The position numbers were made by a program, and so were the translations under genes. From contig JADFPO010000008.1 in the NCBI GenBank assembly GCA_022562295.1, positions 1 through 34,033 on the forward strand: a stretch of DNA of 34,033 nucleotides. The letters are read 5' to 3'. The stretch is from Gemmatimonadota bacterium (lineage in GTDB: Bacteria > Gemmatimonadota > Gemmatimonadetes > Gemmatimonadales > GWC2-71-9). The notes beneath the pieces are model-generated. The model saw only the letters and a program-made list of their open reading frames with translations, made no database searches and had not been told where the DNA came from. Position 1 is the first letter of the stretch. Each line of letters starts with the position of its first letter. Below are positions 16,850 through 25,623 of the stretch, one piece after another.

Positions 16850-18031
16850 ATGCCGTTCCATGGCGTCGATTTCTTGGGAATTGATTCGCTCTTCAATGAA
16901 GAAGAACTCGCCGTGCGCGACACCGTGCGCCGTTGGGTCGATGACGCTGTGATGCCGATCATCGGGGATCGGTACATAGCGGGAGAGTTCCCTCAGGAGC
17001 TGATAGGACAGATGGCCGAGTTGGGTTTGTTCGGGGCAAACCTCCCGGAGAAATACGGGTGTGCGGGTCTCAACAACGTTGCCTATGGCCTTATCATGCA
17101 GGAACTCGAGCGCGGCGACAGCGGCATCCGGTCGTTCGCTTCGGTGCAGGGAGCGTTGGTCATGTATCCCATCTACATGTTTGGCAATGAGGAGCAAAAG
17201 AAGGAATGGCTCCCGAAGCTGGCGAGTGGCGAGGTGGTGGGATGTTTCGGTTTGACCGAGCCGGATTACGGATCGAATCCGGCGGGCATGATCACCACGG
17301 CCAGGGAAACGGATGCCGGATGGACGCTGAACGGAACCAAGATGTGGATCACCAACGGGTCCACCGCACAAATGGCGATTATTTGGGCAAAGACCGGCGA
17401 TCTGGACGATCCCGGCAGCATTCGCGGGTTCATCGTTCCGACCGATGCGAAGGGGTTCACGTCGAAAGATCAGAAAGGCAAGATTTCGCTGCGCGCCAGT
17501 GATACCAGCGAGCTTGCGCTCGAGGACGTTTGTATTCCGCGTGATGCGGTGTTATCGGAGAGCGCAGGAATCAAGAGCCCGTTGATGTGCCTCACGCAAG
17601 CACGGTACGGCATTGCGTGGGGCGCGGTTGGGGCGGCGATGGCGTGCTACGACGAGGCTTTGAACTACGCCAAGACGCGAATGATATTCGACAAACCGAT
17701 CGGATCCTTCCAGTTGCAGCAGCTGCGGCTGGCTGACATGCTGACCGAGATCACCAAGGCGCAACTGCTTTGCGTCCAACTGGGCAGGTTGAAGGATGCC
17801 GGAACCATGCGGCCAGAGCAGGTGTCGCTCGCCAAGCGGAACAACGTCAACATCGCGACCGATATCGCACGCGAGGCACGGCGGCTTCTGGGAGCAAACG
17901 GTATCTTGGCCGAGTACCAATCGATGCGGCACATGACGAACTTGGAGAGCGTATATACCTACGAGGGCACGCATGACGTGCACACGCTCATCCTAGGAAA
18001 AGCGGTGACGGGGATCAGTGCCTTTGAGTGA
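16850..18031 (+). CDS. gcdH: Glutaryl-CoA dehydrogenase (acyl-CoA dehydrogenase family)
   Basis: ELERGDSGIRSFASVQGALVMYPIYMFG; GCFGLTEPDYGSNPAGM; YTYEGTHDVHTLILGKAVTG; conserved GCDH Arg/Glu context. Confidence 0.88.
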   Translation: MPFHGVDFLGIDSLFNEEELAVRDTVRRWVDDAVMPIIGDRYIAGEFPQELIGQMAELGLFGANLPEKYGCAGLNNVAYGLIMQELERGDSGIRSFASVQGALVMYPIYMFGNEEQKKEWLPKLASGEVVGCFGLTEPDYGSNPAGMITTARETDAGWTLNGTKMWITNGSTAQMAIIWAKTGDLDDPGSIRGFIVPTDAKGFTSKDQKGKISLRASDTSELALEDVCIPRDAVLSESAGIKSPLMCLTQARYGIAWGAVGAAMACYDEALNYAKTRMIFDKPIGSFQLQQLRLADMLTEITKAQLLCVQLGRLKDAGTMRPEQVSLAKRNNVNIATDIAREARRLLGANGILAEYQSMRHMTNLESVYTYEGTHDVHTLILGKAVTGISAFE

Positions 18032-18497
18032 GAGAACCCTGCTGCTGCGTCTCTTGGATCAAGCCTTCAATCGGCAGGCCTGGCACGGTACTACCTTGGC
18101 CGGCTCACTTCGCGGCGTGACGGTCCAGCAGGCGCTTTGGCGGCCGGATGCGAAGCGCCACAACATTTGGGAACTCACCCTGCACACGGCCTACTGGAAG
18201 TACGCGGTGCGGCGCCGGCTCACGGGTGAGAAGCGCGGGAGTTTTGGTCGAGCCGGGAGCAATTGGCTGAAATTGGTCAAGGTGAAGGATGCGTCCGCTT
18301 GGCGGGACGATGTGGCGTTCTTGAAACACGAACACGCAGCTCTTCGAGCGGTAGTCGCCGGGCTGAGCCCGACCAAACTGTCTGCCAGGAGCGCCACGCG
18401 CCGCTGGCGAAATTCGGAGTTGATTCACGGCGTTGCAGCGCATGACTTGTATCACGCCGGCCAGATCCAGTTGCTGAAGCGCCTTCAACGGCCATGA
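18018..18497 (+). CDS. DinB family protein
   Basis: ELTLHTAYWKYAVRRRL and GVAAHDLYHAGQIQLLKRL metal-ligand motifs; GTG start. Confidence 0.75.
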   Translation: MPLSERTLLLRLLDQAFNRQAWHGTTLAGSLRGVTVQQALWRPDAKRHNIWELTLHTAYWKYAVRRRLTGEKRGSFGRAGSNWLKLVKVKDASAWRDDVAFLKHEHAALRAVVAGLSPTKLSARSATRRWRNSELIHGVAAHDLYHAGQIQLLKRLQRP

Positions 18498-18684
18498 GTC
18501 CTTGCCGCCGGCTTGGTCTCGAAGATCGTCGAGCGTCGTTCGGTGAGACCTTCGAGAGCGCCTTCGTGCTAGGCCAGGAGCCGGGGCAGCCGGGGTACCG
18601 CGGAGTCGGGCCGGTTGGTACCTTCCGCAACCATTTCAGGCTTGTCACAAGATTTCCTAACCACAAGTAACACTTGGAGTTACG

Positions 18685-19437
18685 TTGAAGATCGCGGTGT
18701 GCCTCAAGCGGGTGCCGGACACGGAAACCCGCATCAAGATCGGGGCGGATGGAAGGTCCATAGACGAGGATGGCGTCAAGTTCATCCTGAATCCGTACGA
18801 CGAGTACGCCGTCGAGCAAGCACTGCAACTCAAGGACAGTGCGGGGACTGGCGAGGTAACGGCGATCTCCCTCGGCAGCAGCGCGTCGCAAGAGACGATC
18901 CGCACCGCGCTGGCGATGGGAGTGGATCGGGGAATCTTGCTCGAAACCGACGCGCTCCCGCTCGATCCGGTGCCGATAGGCAAGGCTCTTGCAGCGGAGC
19001 TCGGGTCCGGGGATTACGATCTCATCTTCTTCGGCAAGGTCGCGATTGACGACTACAGTCACGCGGTGGGCACCATCGTGTCGGAACTCCTCGGCATTCC
19101 GAGTGTCAGTGCCGTTGGCCGGCTCGAGATCGCGGATGGGAAGGGCACGGCGGAGCGCGAGATCGAGGGGGGCGTGGAGGTCGTCGAGTTTTCCTTGCCG
19201 GCAGTTCTCACGGCGGAGAAAGGACTGAACGAGCCCCGCTACCCCGCTTTGCGTGGCATCATGATGGCGAAGAAGAAACCCCTCGAGATAAAACCCGTAG
19301 AATTGGAAGAGGGTGGGTTGTCGGTGGTGGAGTTGTCGGTGCCGCCGGCCAGACCCGCTGGACGTATCGTCGGTGAGGGTGCGGACGCCGTGCCAGCGCT
19401 CGTCGAAGCCCTTCGTACGGAAGCCAAGGTGATCTAG
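18685..19437 (+). CDS. etfB: Electron transfer flavoprotein beta subunit
   Basis: MKIAVCLKRVPDTETRIKI..ILNPYDEYAVEQAL..LTAEKGLNEPRYPALRGIMMAKKKPLE; TTG start with GGAG. Confidence 0.93.
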   Translation: MKIAVCLKRVPDTETRIKIGADGRSIDEDGVKFILNPYDEYAVEQALQLKDSAGTGEVTAISLGSSASQETIRTALAMGVDRGILLETDALPLDPVPIGKALAAELGSGDYDLIFFGKVAIDDYSHAVGTIVSELLGIPSVSAVGRLEIADGKGTAEREIEGGVEVVEFSLPAVLTAEKGLNEPRYPALRGIMMAKKKPLEIKPVELEEGGLSVVELSVPPARPAGRIVGEGADAVPALVEALRTEAKVI

Positions 19438-20405
19438 TGTCTAACGTTCTTGCGGTGCTGGAGCAGCGCGCGGGCGCACTCAAGCAAGTCTCGCACGAGG
19501 TGCTGACGGCGGCGCGCGCACTCGCCGACGCTCTGGGTGGATCCGTCGACGCTCTGGTCATCGGCTCGACGGGCGTGGACGCTACCGGGCTCGGCGCGTA
19601 TGGTGCCGATCGCGTCACCTTGGTGGAGGACGAAGAGCTTTCCCTGTACCAGCCGGACGTGTTCAACGAGGTAGTCACCGCGCAGGTCCGTGCGGGCGAC
19701 TATGCCGCGATAATCTTGGCGGCAACCGCGATGGGGAAGGATCTCGCTCCGCGGGTGGCGGCCCGTTTGGACTGCCCGCTGGCGGTCGACGTGACCGCGA
19801 TTGACGGCAGCGGCGGCATTACCGTGACCCGCCCGGCGTATTCCGGTAAGGCTATCTACACCGCTGAGGTCACCGCGACCCCGTGCGTCATCTCAGTCCG
19901 GCCCAACGCGTTCACACCCAGCGAGAACGCGAGAGAAGCCGCGGTCGAGACGAGGCCAGCCCCGCGACCGGATCTGCGCACACGCACGGTGCGTGTGAAC
20001 GAGCCCGCCGGCGAGCGGCTCGACGTGGCGGAGGCATCGATCGTCGTGAGTGGCGGTCGTGGACTCAAGGGGCCCGAGAACTTCAAGCTGGTCGAAGATC
20101 TCGCGGATGCCTTCGGCAACGCGGCCGTGGGGGCATCGAGAGCCGTGGTCGACGCAGGATGGCGGCCGCACGCCGATCAGGTTGGTCAGACGGGCAAGAC
20201 CGTGAGCCCGCAGCTTTACATTGCGGTTGGGATCTCGGGAGCCATTCAACACCTCGCCGGTATGCGGACGTCCAAGGTCATCGTGGCCATCAACAAGGAC
20301 AAAGACTCACCGATCTTCAAAGTTGCCGACTACGGAGTGGTGGGAGACCTGTTTGAGATAGTGCCTCGCCTCACGGAGGAGATCCGAAAAGTCCGCGGAG
20401 GCTGA
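19437..20405 (+). CDS. etfA: Electron transfer flavoprotein alpha subunit
   Basis: C-terminal VVSGGRGLKGPENFKLVEDLADAFGNAAVGASRAVVDAGW..YIAVGISGAIQHLAGMRTSKVIVAINKDKDSPIFKVADYGVVGD. Confidence 0.95.
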   Translation: MSNVLAVLEQRAGALKQVSHEVLTAARALADALGGSVDALVIGSTGVDATGLGAYGADRVTLVEDEELSLYQPDVFNEVVTAQVRAGDYAAIILAATAMGKDLAPRVAARLDCPLAVDVTAIDGSGGITVTRPAYSGKAIYTAEVTATPCVISVRPNAFTPSENAREAAVETRPAPRPDLRTRTVRVNEPAGERLDVAEASIVVSGGRGLKGPENFKLVEDLADAFGNAAVGASRAVVDAGWRPHADQVGQTGKTVSPQLYIAVGISGAIQHLAGMRTSKVIVAINKDKDSPIFKVADYGVVGDLFEIVPRLTEEIRKVRGG

Positions 20406-20407
20406 CG

Positions 20408-22063
20408 ATGGCGCGTGTGAGGCCCTCGGACACGCAGCCGTTGTTGCCGTTGGATCGCATCATCGTCAGGGATGCGCCGTCCGATGAAAGTATCGAGGTC
20501 GATGTTCTCTTCGTGGGTGGCGGACCCGCGGGTTTGGCCGGTGCCATCGAGTTAGCCCATCTCGTCGAGGCTGATGCCAAGGCGGCGGGCGGCCTGGGCG
20601 AGATCAGCATTGCCGTGCTCGAGAAGAGTGCGGCTCTCGGAGAACACAGCCTCTCCGGGTCGGTGGTGAACCCGATCGCTTTCCGAAGGCTGTTTCCAGA
20701 TCTAAAGGATGAGGACTTTCCGTTCCGCCAGCCCGTGAAGCACGAGGCGGTGTACCTGCTCACCAAGAACCGCTCTTTCCGTTTGCCAACGCCTCCCACG
20801 ATGCGCAATCACGGGAACTACACCGCCTCTCTCTGTGAAATGGTCCGTTGGTTGGGCAAGAAGGCCGAAGAGTTGGGAGTGGACGTGTTCGCTGGGTTCC
20901 CGGCGGAGAAATTGCTCGTGAGCGGCGAACGAGTGATTGGCGTCCGTACTGCTCCCTCCGGTTTGGATCGCGATGGGAGGCAGTCTTCGAGCTACACGCC
21001 CGGCACCGACGTCGTTGCGAGGGTCACAGCCCTTGCGGAAGGGAGTCGGGGTACCCTGGCCGAAGCGTATATCCAGTGGCAGGAGATCAAGTCGGAGAAT
21101 CCCCAGATTTACGCTCTCGGCGTCAAGGAGATCTGGGAGACGAAGAAACCGCTGGACACGGTGATCCACACCCTGGGGTGGCCGCTTCCGGGCGATGCGT
21201 TCGGCGGGAGTTTCATGTACCCGTTGGAGCCCAACGTGGTCGGTCTGGGGTTGGTGGTTGGTCTCGACTACCGGAAGACCAACCTGGACACGCACGGGTT
21301 GCTTCAAGAAATGAAAAGGCACCCCTTGTTCAGGCCGTATCTGGAAGGCGGCGAAATGGTGGAATGGGGAGCCAAGACGATTCCTGAAGGTGGGTTCTAC
21401 TCGCTACCGGACCGTCGTTTCGGACACGGCGTCGTGATTCTCGGTGATTCGGCCGGCTTCGTGAACGTGCCGTCTCTGAAGGGCATTCACTACGCGATGC
21501 AGTCGGGGATATTCGCGGCTCGTACCATCTTCGATGCCCTCAAGAAGGGAGAAACGTCCGCTCCCTATCTGGCGTCGTACGATGAATTGGTACGTGATTC
21601 CTTCATCACCGATGACATCTTCCGTACGCGCAATATGCGGCTGGCGTTCAAGAGCGGTTTTGTGCTCGGAGGATTCAAGTCGGTAATGATGACGCTTACT
21701 GGAGGACGATTATTCGGCAAGCGGATCCCAATAGAGACGGATGCCGACGTTTGGAAGCAAGCCCGCTCACCAAAGGCGTTGCAGCCGGATGGGGAACTGA
21801 CGTTCAGCAAGGTCGATGCGGTGTTCAAATCGGGGAACGCTACACGTGACACGATCCCTTCTCACCTGATCACCGAGGGCGACGTGGACCGGGAGGTGGC
21901 CGAGATGTACGCGAGCATGTGTCCGGCGGGCGTTTACGAACTGGTGGACGGGAAACTCCGCGTAAACGCACCGAACTGCGTGGATTGCAAGGCGACGGAC
22001 GTGTTGGGCCCCCGTTGGATGCCAAGGGAAGGTGGGAGTGGACCTTCCTACAAGAGGATGTAG
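20408..22063 (+). CDS. Electron transfer flavoprotein-ubiquinone oxidoreductase with degenerate C-terminal FeS motif
   Basis: DVLFVGGGPAGLAGAIEL; LGEHSLSGSVVNP; GWPLPGDAFGGSFMYP; VVILGDSAGFVNVPSLKGIHYAMQSGI; C-terminus CPAGVYE..NCVDCKATDV. Confidence 0.93.
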   Translation: MARVRPSDTQPLLPLDRIIVRDAPSDESIEVDVLFVGGGPAGLAGAIELAHLVEADAKAAGGLGEISIAVLEKSAALGEHSLSGSVVNPIAFRRLFPDLKDEDFPFRQPVKHEAVYLLTKNRSFRLPTPPTMRNHGNYTASLCEMVRWLGKKAEELGVDVFAGFPAEKLLVSGERVIGVRTAPSGLDRDGRQSSSYTPGTDVVARVTALAEGSRGTLAEAYIQWQEIKSENPQIYALGVKEIWETKKPLDTVIHTLGWPLPGDAFGGSFMYPLEPNVVGLGLVVGLDYRKTNLDTHGLLQEMKRHPLFRPYLEGGEMVEWGAKTIPEGGFYSLPDRRFGHGVVILGDSAGFVNVPSLKGIHYAMQSGIFAARTIFDALKKGETSAPYLASYDELVRDSFITDDIFRTRNMRLAFKSGFVLGGFKSVMMTLTGGRLFGKRIPIETDADVWKQARSPKALQPDGELTFSKVDAVFKSGNATRDTIPSHLITEGDVDREVAEMYASMCPAGVYELVDGKLRVNAPNCVDCKATDVLGPRWMPREGGSGPSYKRM

Positions 22064-22082
22064 GGACCGAGTCTTCACGGTG

Positions 22083-22150
22083 TGTCAGGTGTCAGGTCGA
22101 ACGTTTCGGGGCCGTGGGCCCCGACACCTGATCCCTAGAACCTGACACCT
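22083..22150. terminator. Hairpin-rich convergent junction (probable bidirectional terminator) with 7-nt-period arms
   Basis: CGGGGCC-GTG-GGCCCCG at 22107-22123, flanked by AGGTGTCAGGT (22087-22097) and ACCTGACACCT (22140-22150). Confidence 0.65.
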
Positions 22151-22192
22151 CTCAACACAAACTGACCAAGCCTCCGGTTCTCAGCCGCCCCA

Positions 22193-23440
22193 TCACCACG
22201 GACATGCCTCCACGTGCCGAGTGTCGTTCAGGATGATCGCGTCCAGCCTTTCCCCGGATTCGACGCGCGGCCGATCTTCCGCGACGATCGCTAGCGCGTC
22301 GGCGTGCATCATCGAGCTGAGGATACCCGATCCCTGAGCCCCGGTAAGCCGGGCTGTCAGCCCGGCTGGCCCGTGCGAGAGTTTGACCCGGAGGAAATGA
22401 CGCAGCGGTGGGCCGAGTGCGAGTGGTTCGGCTAGCGTCACCTCGGTGACACCTCGATATGGCAAAGGGTGTCCCAGCATCGTGCGAATGGCCGGCCGCA
22501 CGAACAGCTCGAAGGTGACCATGGCGCTCACCGGGTTACCGGGAAGCCCGATCCACGGGACACCATCCAGCGCCCCGATGAATCCAAATCCCACGGGCGC
22601 TCCGGGCCGCATGCGGATGCGCCAGAATTTCTGGTCGACCTGGAGGCTTTGCAAGACTCCGTGGAGTAGATCGTGTTCGCCCACACTGATGCCGGCGGTC
22701 GTGACCACGAAGTCGGCGTCCTTCGCCGCCAAGAGTCGTTGGCGCAAGTCGGCCGGATCGTCCTTGGCCACGCCGAGATTCAACGGCTCGGCCCCGGCTT
22801 CGCGGATCAAGGCCATGAGCGTGTAGGAGTTCGAGGAAGCGATCTTTCTCCCGTCGAGAATAGCATCGCGCTCGTCCGCGTCGGCGATCTCGTCGCCCGA
22901 GCCCATGAACGCGACCACCGGCCGGCGGTGCACTGGCGGCTCGAACTCCGCAACCGACGCGAGCATGCCGAGTTGTGCCGGGCCCAGCTGAGTACCGGCC
23001 TGTAGGACGGTGTCACCTCGGTGTACGTCCTCTCCTTCGCGTCGGATGTTTCGACCGGCGTCTCTGGTGTCGTTGACTCGTACCCGCGCGTCGTCGAGCC
23101 GTGTCGTGTCCTCCTGGCGTATTACGCCACCGGCACCGCGTGGGACAGGCGCACCCGTAAAGATTCGGGCGCACTGGCCCGCGCCCAATTCGCGTTGCGG
23201 AAACGCACCCGCGGGGATCTCCTCGATGATCTCGAGTTCGTGTGGCGCCTCGCCAGAAAGATCGCTCGACCGGACCGCGTAGCCGTCCATGGCCGAGTTG
23301 TCCCAAGGGGGCAGATTGAGTGGACTCTTGATGTCGGCGGCGACTACCAGACCGACAGCGTCGGTCAGGGTAACGCGTTCAACCGGAAGTGGTGTGACGG
23401 CCGCGAGGATTTTTTCGGCAGCCGAATGCGGCGTTTCCAC
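22193..23440 (-). CDS. moeA: Molybdopterin molybdenumtransferase MoeA
   Basis: LPPWDNSAMDGYAVR; IFTGAPVPRGAGGVIRQED; VVTTAGISVGEHDLL; GLPGNPVSAMVTFELFVRP; GTG start 2 nt after mobB. Confidence 0.9.
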   Translation of the reverse strand: METPHSAAEKILAAVTPLPVERVTLTDAVGLVVAADIKSPLNLPPWDNSAMDGYAVRSSDLSGEAPHELEIIEEIPAGAFPQRELGAGQCARIFTGAPVPRGAGGVIRQEDTTRLDDARVRVNDTRDAGRNIRREGEDVHRGDTVLQAGTQLGPAQLGMLASVAEFEPPVHRRPVVAFMGSGDEIADADERDAILDGRKIASSNSYTLMALIREAGAEPLNLGVAKDDPADLRQRLLAAKDADFVVTTAGISVGEHDLLHGVLQSLQVDQKFWRIRMRPGAPVGFGFIGALDGVPWIGLPGNPVSAMVTFELFVRPAIRTMLGHPLPYRGVTEVTLAEPLALGPPLRHFLRVKLSHGPAGLTARLTGAQGSGILSSMMHADALAIVAEDRPRVESGERLDAIILNDTRHVEACPW

Positions 23441-23442
23441 GA

Positions 23443-23979
23443 CTACGATTCGATGACCATGGCGTTCGACCAGGCCATGCTCGAGATGGTTACCAGCCAA
23501 GCGGTATCGGAAAATCGAAAAACCGGAAAAGGAAACTCGCCGACCCGATCGTCTGTCACCATGGCGAACCAATCGCTGGCGTTCGGACGGGACGGATCGT
23601 AGTGCGGCCGCTCGTGCTCGCTCGGCCGGAACACTTCGATCTTGGGGACGGCGTGGCTGGTGAACCCTTCGGCGATCACGATGTCGGTCCCCTGCATGAA
23701 CTCGCGTGCGAGAGTCACGGGGCCGGATTCCTCTTGCAATCGCTGAAACAGAACGCGCTGGCCGGACGATTCGAGCATGCTCCGGTCTGCCATGCCTTGA
23801 TTGAAGTGGCGCCACGTATCCGTGCCTTCGTGATCCAACGTGGCCGGATGCGTACCGTGTTTCAGCGTGCCGACGCGCTTTCCCTGGCGGGTGTACTCGG
23901 CTGCGAGCGCGACGACGAGGGTCGTCTTACCGCTGTTCTTCTTCCCCACAACCGAGATCAAACGTGTCGGTTTTTCCAC
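23443..23979 (-). CDS. mobB: Molybdopterin-guanine dinucleotide biosynthesis protein B
   Basis: LISVVGKKNSGKTTLVVALAAEYTRQGKRVGTLKHG; DIVIAEGF; GTG start overlapping mobA. Confidence 0.88.
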   Translation of the reverse strand: MEKPTRLISVVGKKNSGKTTLVVALAAEYTRQGKRVGTLKHGTHPATLDHEGTDTWRHFNQGMADRSMLESSGQRVLFQRLQEESGPVTLAREFMQGTDIVIAEGFTSHAVPKIEVFRPSEHERPHYDPSRPNASDWFAMVTDDRVGEFPFPVFRFSDTAWLVTISSMAWSNAMVIES

Positions 23980-24560
23980 AGTTCCTCGGCGGTTTGGATA
24001 TCGTCTAGAGTGTTCACGTTGAAAAACATCATGCTCGGATCGCCAAGCTGTTCGACCTCCGCGAGAGGCAGCGTGCCGCATCGGACCTGATCGTGGAACC
24101 CGCACGCCCGAAAGTCCTTCTCGTCAAGAGCGTGCTCGATGGGCCCCGTACAGGCGGGGCCATACACGCCGCAAAGCGGCTCCACTCCCAGCGGCCCGGT
24201 GCTTTCAGGCAGGAATACGTCGTTGGCTTCGGCTCCCCGAATCAGTGATTGGAGCAACTCTGGGTGCAAGAACGGCATGTCCCAGGCCACGATGAGGGCG
24301 GGCTCGAGTGAACTGGAGACGACGGTGAAGATTCCTCCCAGACTGCCGCAGTGAGGCCGGACGTCCTTCACGACCGATAATCCCTGCACCCAGTCGCCTG
24401 CGTCGGCCGCGTTGGCGACAATCACAGGATCGCTGCCAACGGCGGTTTGCAGAGCACGCACCGCACGATCCAGCATCCGTTCGCCCCCGATTTCCCAAAG
24501 GCCCTTTGGTTCTCCGCCGAACCGTCTCGCCGCGCCGCCTGCCAGTATCGCGCCTCTCAT
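23958..24560 (-). CDS. mobA: Molybdenum cofactor guanylyltransferase
   Basis: MRGAILAGGAARRFGGEPKGLWEIGGERMLDRAV; ALIVAWDMPFLHPELL; MFFNVNTLDDIQTAE. Confidence 0.88.
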   Translation of the reverse strand: MRGAILAGGAARRFGGEPKGLWEIGGERMLDRAVRALQTAVGSDPVIVANAADAGDWVQGLSVVKDVRPHCGSLGGIFTVVSSSLEPALIVAWDMPFLHPELLQSLIRGAEANDVFLPESTGPLGVEPLCGVYGPACTGPIEHALDEKDFRACGFHDQVRCGTLPLAEVEQLGDPSMMFFNVNTLDDIQTAEELWKNRHV

Positions 24561-24624
24561 GCCTCACCGTTGTGGTGTCGAGCACTTACGGAATCACATC
24601 CACGCCAAGGAAACTATCGCGGGA

Positions 24625-25623
24625 TCAGAACACGCGCACGGCTACGGCCTTCACCGACAGAACGACGGCCGAGCCCACCGAAAGGCCCAGTTCCGCCAAC
24701 GAGTCCGGCGTGATTCGAACGATGAACTCCGGTCCCGCGTCCACCGTGAGCGTGACCCGGCCCCGTGTGTCCTCGCTGATCCGCTTTATGCGCCCGGGAA
24801 ACTGATTGCGCGCGCTGGACGGGAACGCCGACTTGCTCACGATAAAATCGTCCGGCGGCAGGGCGATGGTTGCCGGACCCGACGTATCCGTTACGACGTG
24901 AATCTCGAGGTCGCCCACCCGCACGGGTTTCGCTCCCGTCCCGGGCGGGATGTCGACTCGGAACAGGTTTTCCGGGGTCACGGGACTGGCCCGACCGCCT
25001 TCCAGCGACACCATGCGGTCCGACCAGCGATAGGCATCCTCGAGATGATGCGAGGCGAAACACACTGCCAGGCCGGCTTGCCTGACGTCGTCGAGCACCC
25101 GGTACAACCGGTTCTTCGAGGCCCTGTCGGCGGCGCTCGCGGGTTCGTCCAGCAGCAACACCCGGGGCTGGACAACCAGGGCGCGAGCCACCGCGGCTTT
25201 TTGTTTCTCACCGTCGCTGAGGGAACGGGCGTCTCGTTCGGCGAGCTCCTCGATCTCGATGGTTTGGAGGGCCTCGGTGACGCGTGTGGTGGCCTCACGT
25301 CCGCGACAACCGCGGGTCCGCAGGCCGAACATGAGATTGGATTTGACCGTGCCGCCGAACAGGAAAGGCTGCTGCTCGACCAGAGTCACCGTCCGCCGTG
25401 CGGCCAACCGATCGGCCCTGGTTCGCACCTGTTTGCCATCGAGTGTCAGCGTTCCGCGTGTCGGGGTCTCCAGGAATCCCAAAATCCGCAGTAACGTGCT
25501 CTTTCCGCTTCCGTTGGGCCCGACGAGCGCCGTGATGGTTCCGGGGGCGAACTCAATCTCGTCGACCGCGAGCACGCAACGGCCCCGGTAGTGGTGCTCG
25601 ATGTGGCGCGCGCTAAGCAGCAT
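24625..25623 (-). CDS. tupC: ABC transporter ATP-binding protein, Tup-like, with C-terminal TOBE/Mop-like region
   Basis: Walker A GPNGSGKST, signature SLSDGEKQKAAVARAL, Walker B VLLLDEPAS; C-terminal FPGRIKRISEDTRGRVTLTVDAGPEFIVRIT; downstream of tupB. Confidence 0.7.
   Translation of the reverse strand: MLLSARHIEHHYRGRCVLAVDEIEFAPGTITALVGPNGSGKSTLLRILGFLETPTRGTLTLDGKQVRTRADRLAARRTVTLVEQQPFLFGGTVKSNLMFGLRTRGCRGREATTRVTEALQTIEIEELAERDARSLSDGEKQKAAVARALVVQPRVLLLDEPASAADRASKNRLYRVLDDVRQAGLAVCFASHHLEDAYRWSDRMVSLEGGRASPVTPENLFRVDIPPGTGAKPVRVGDLEIHVVTDTSGPATIALPPDDFIVSKSAFPSSARNQFPGRIKRISEDTRGRVTLTVDAGPEFIVRITPDSLAELGLSVGSAVVLSVKAVAVRVF

Noticed and set aside
22347-22367. Perfect hairpin AGCCGGGCT-GTC-AGCCCGGCT
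   Set aside because: Inside moeA; encodes a repeated peptide (AGLTARLT), so probably a coding coincidence.
24412-25494. 360-aa + ORF antisense to tupC/mobA
   Set aside because: Shadow ORF opposite a clear ABC ATPase.
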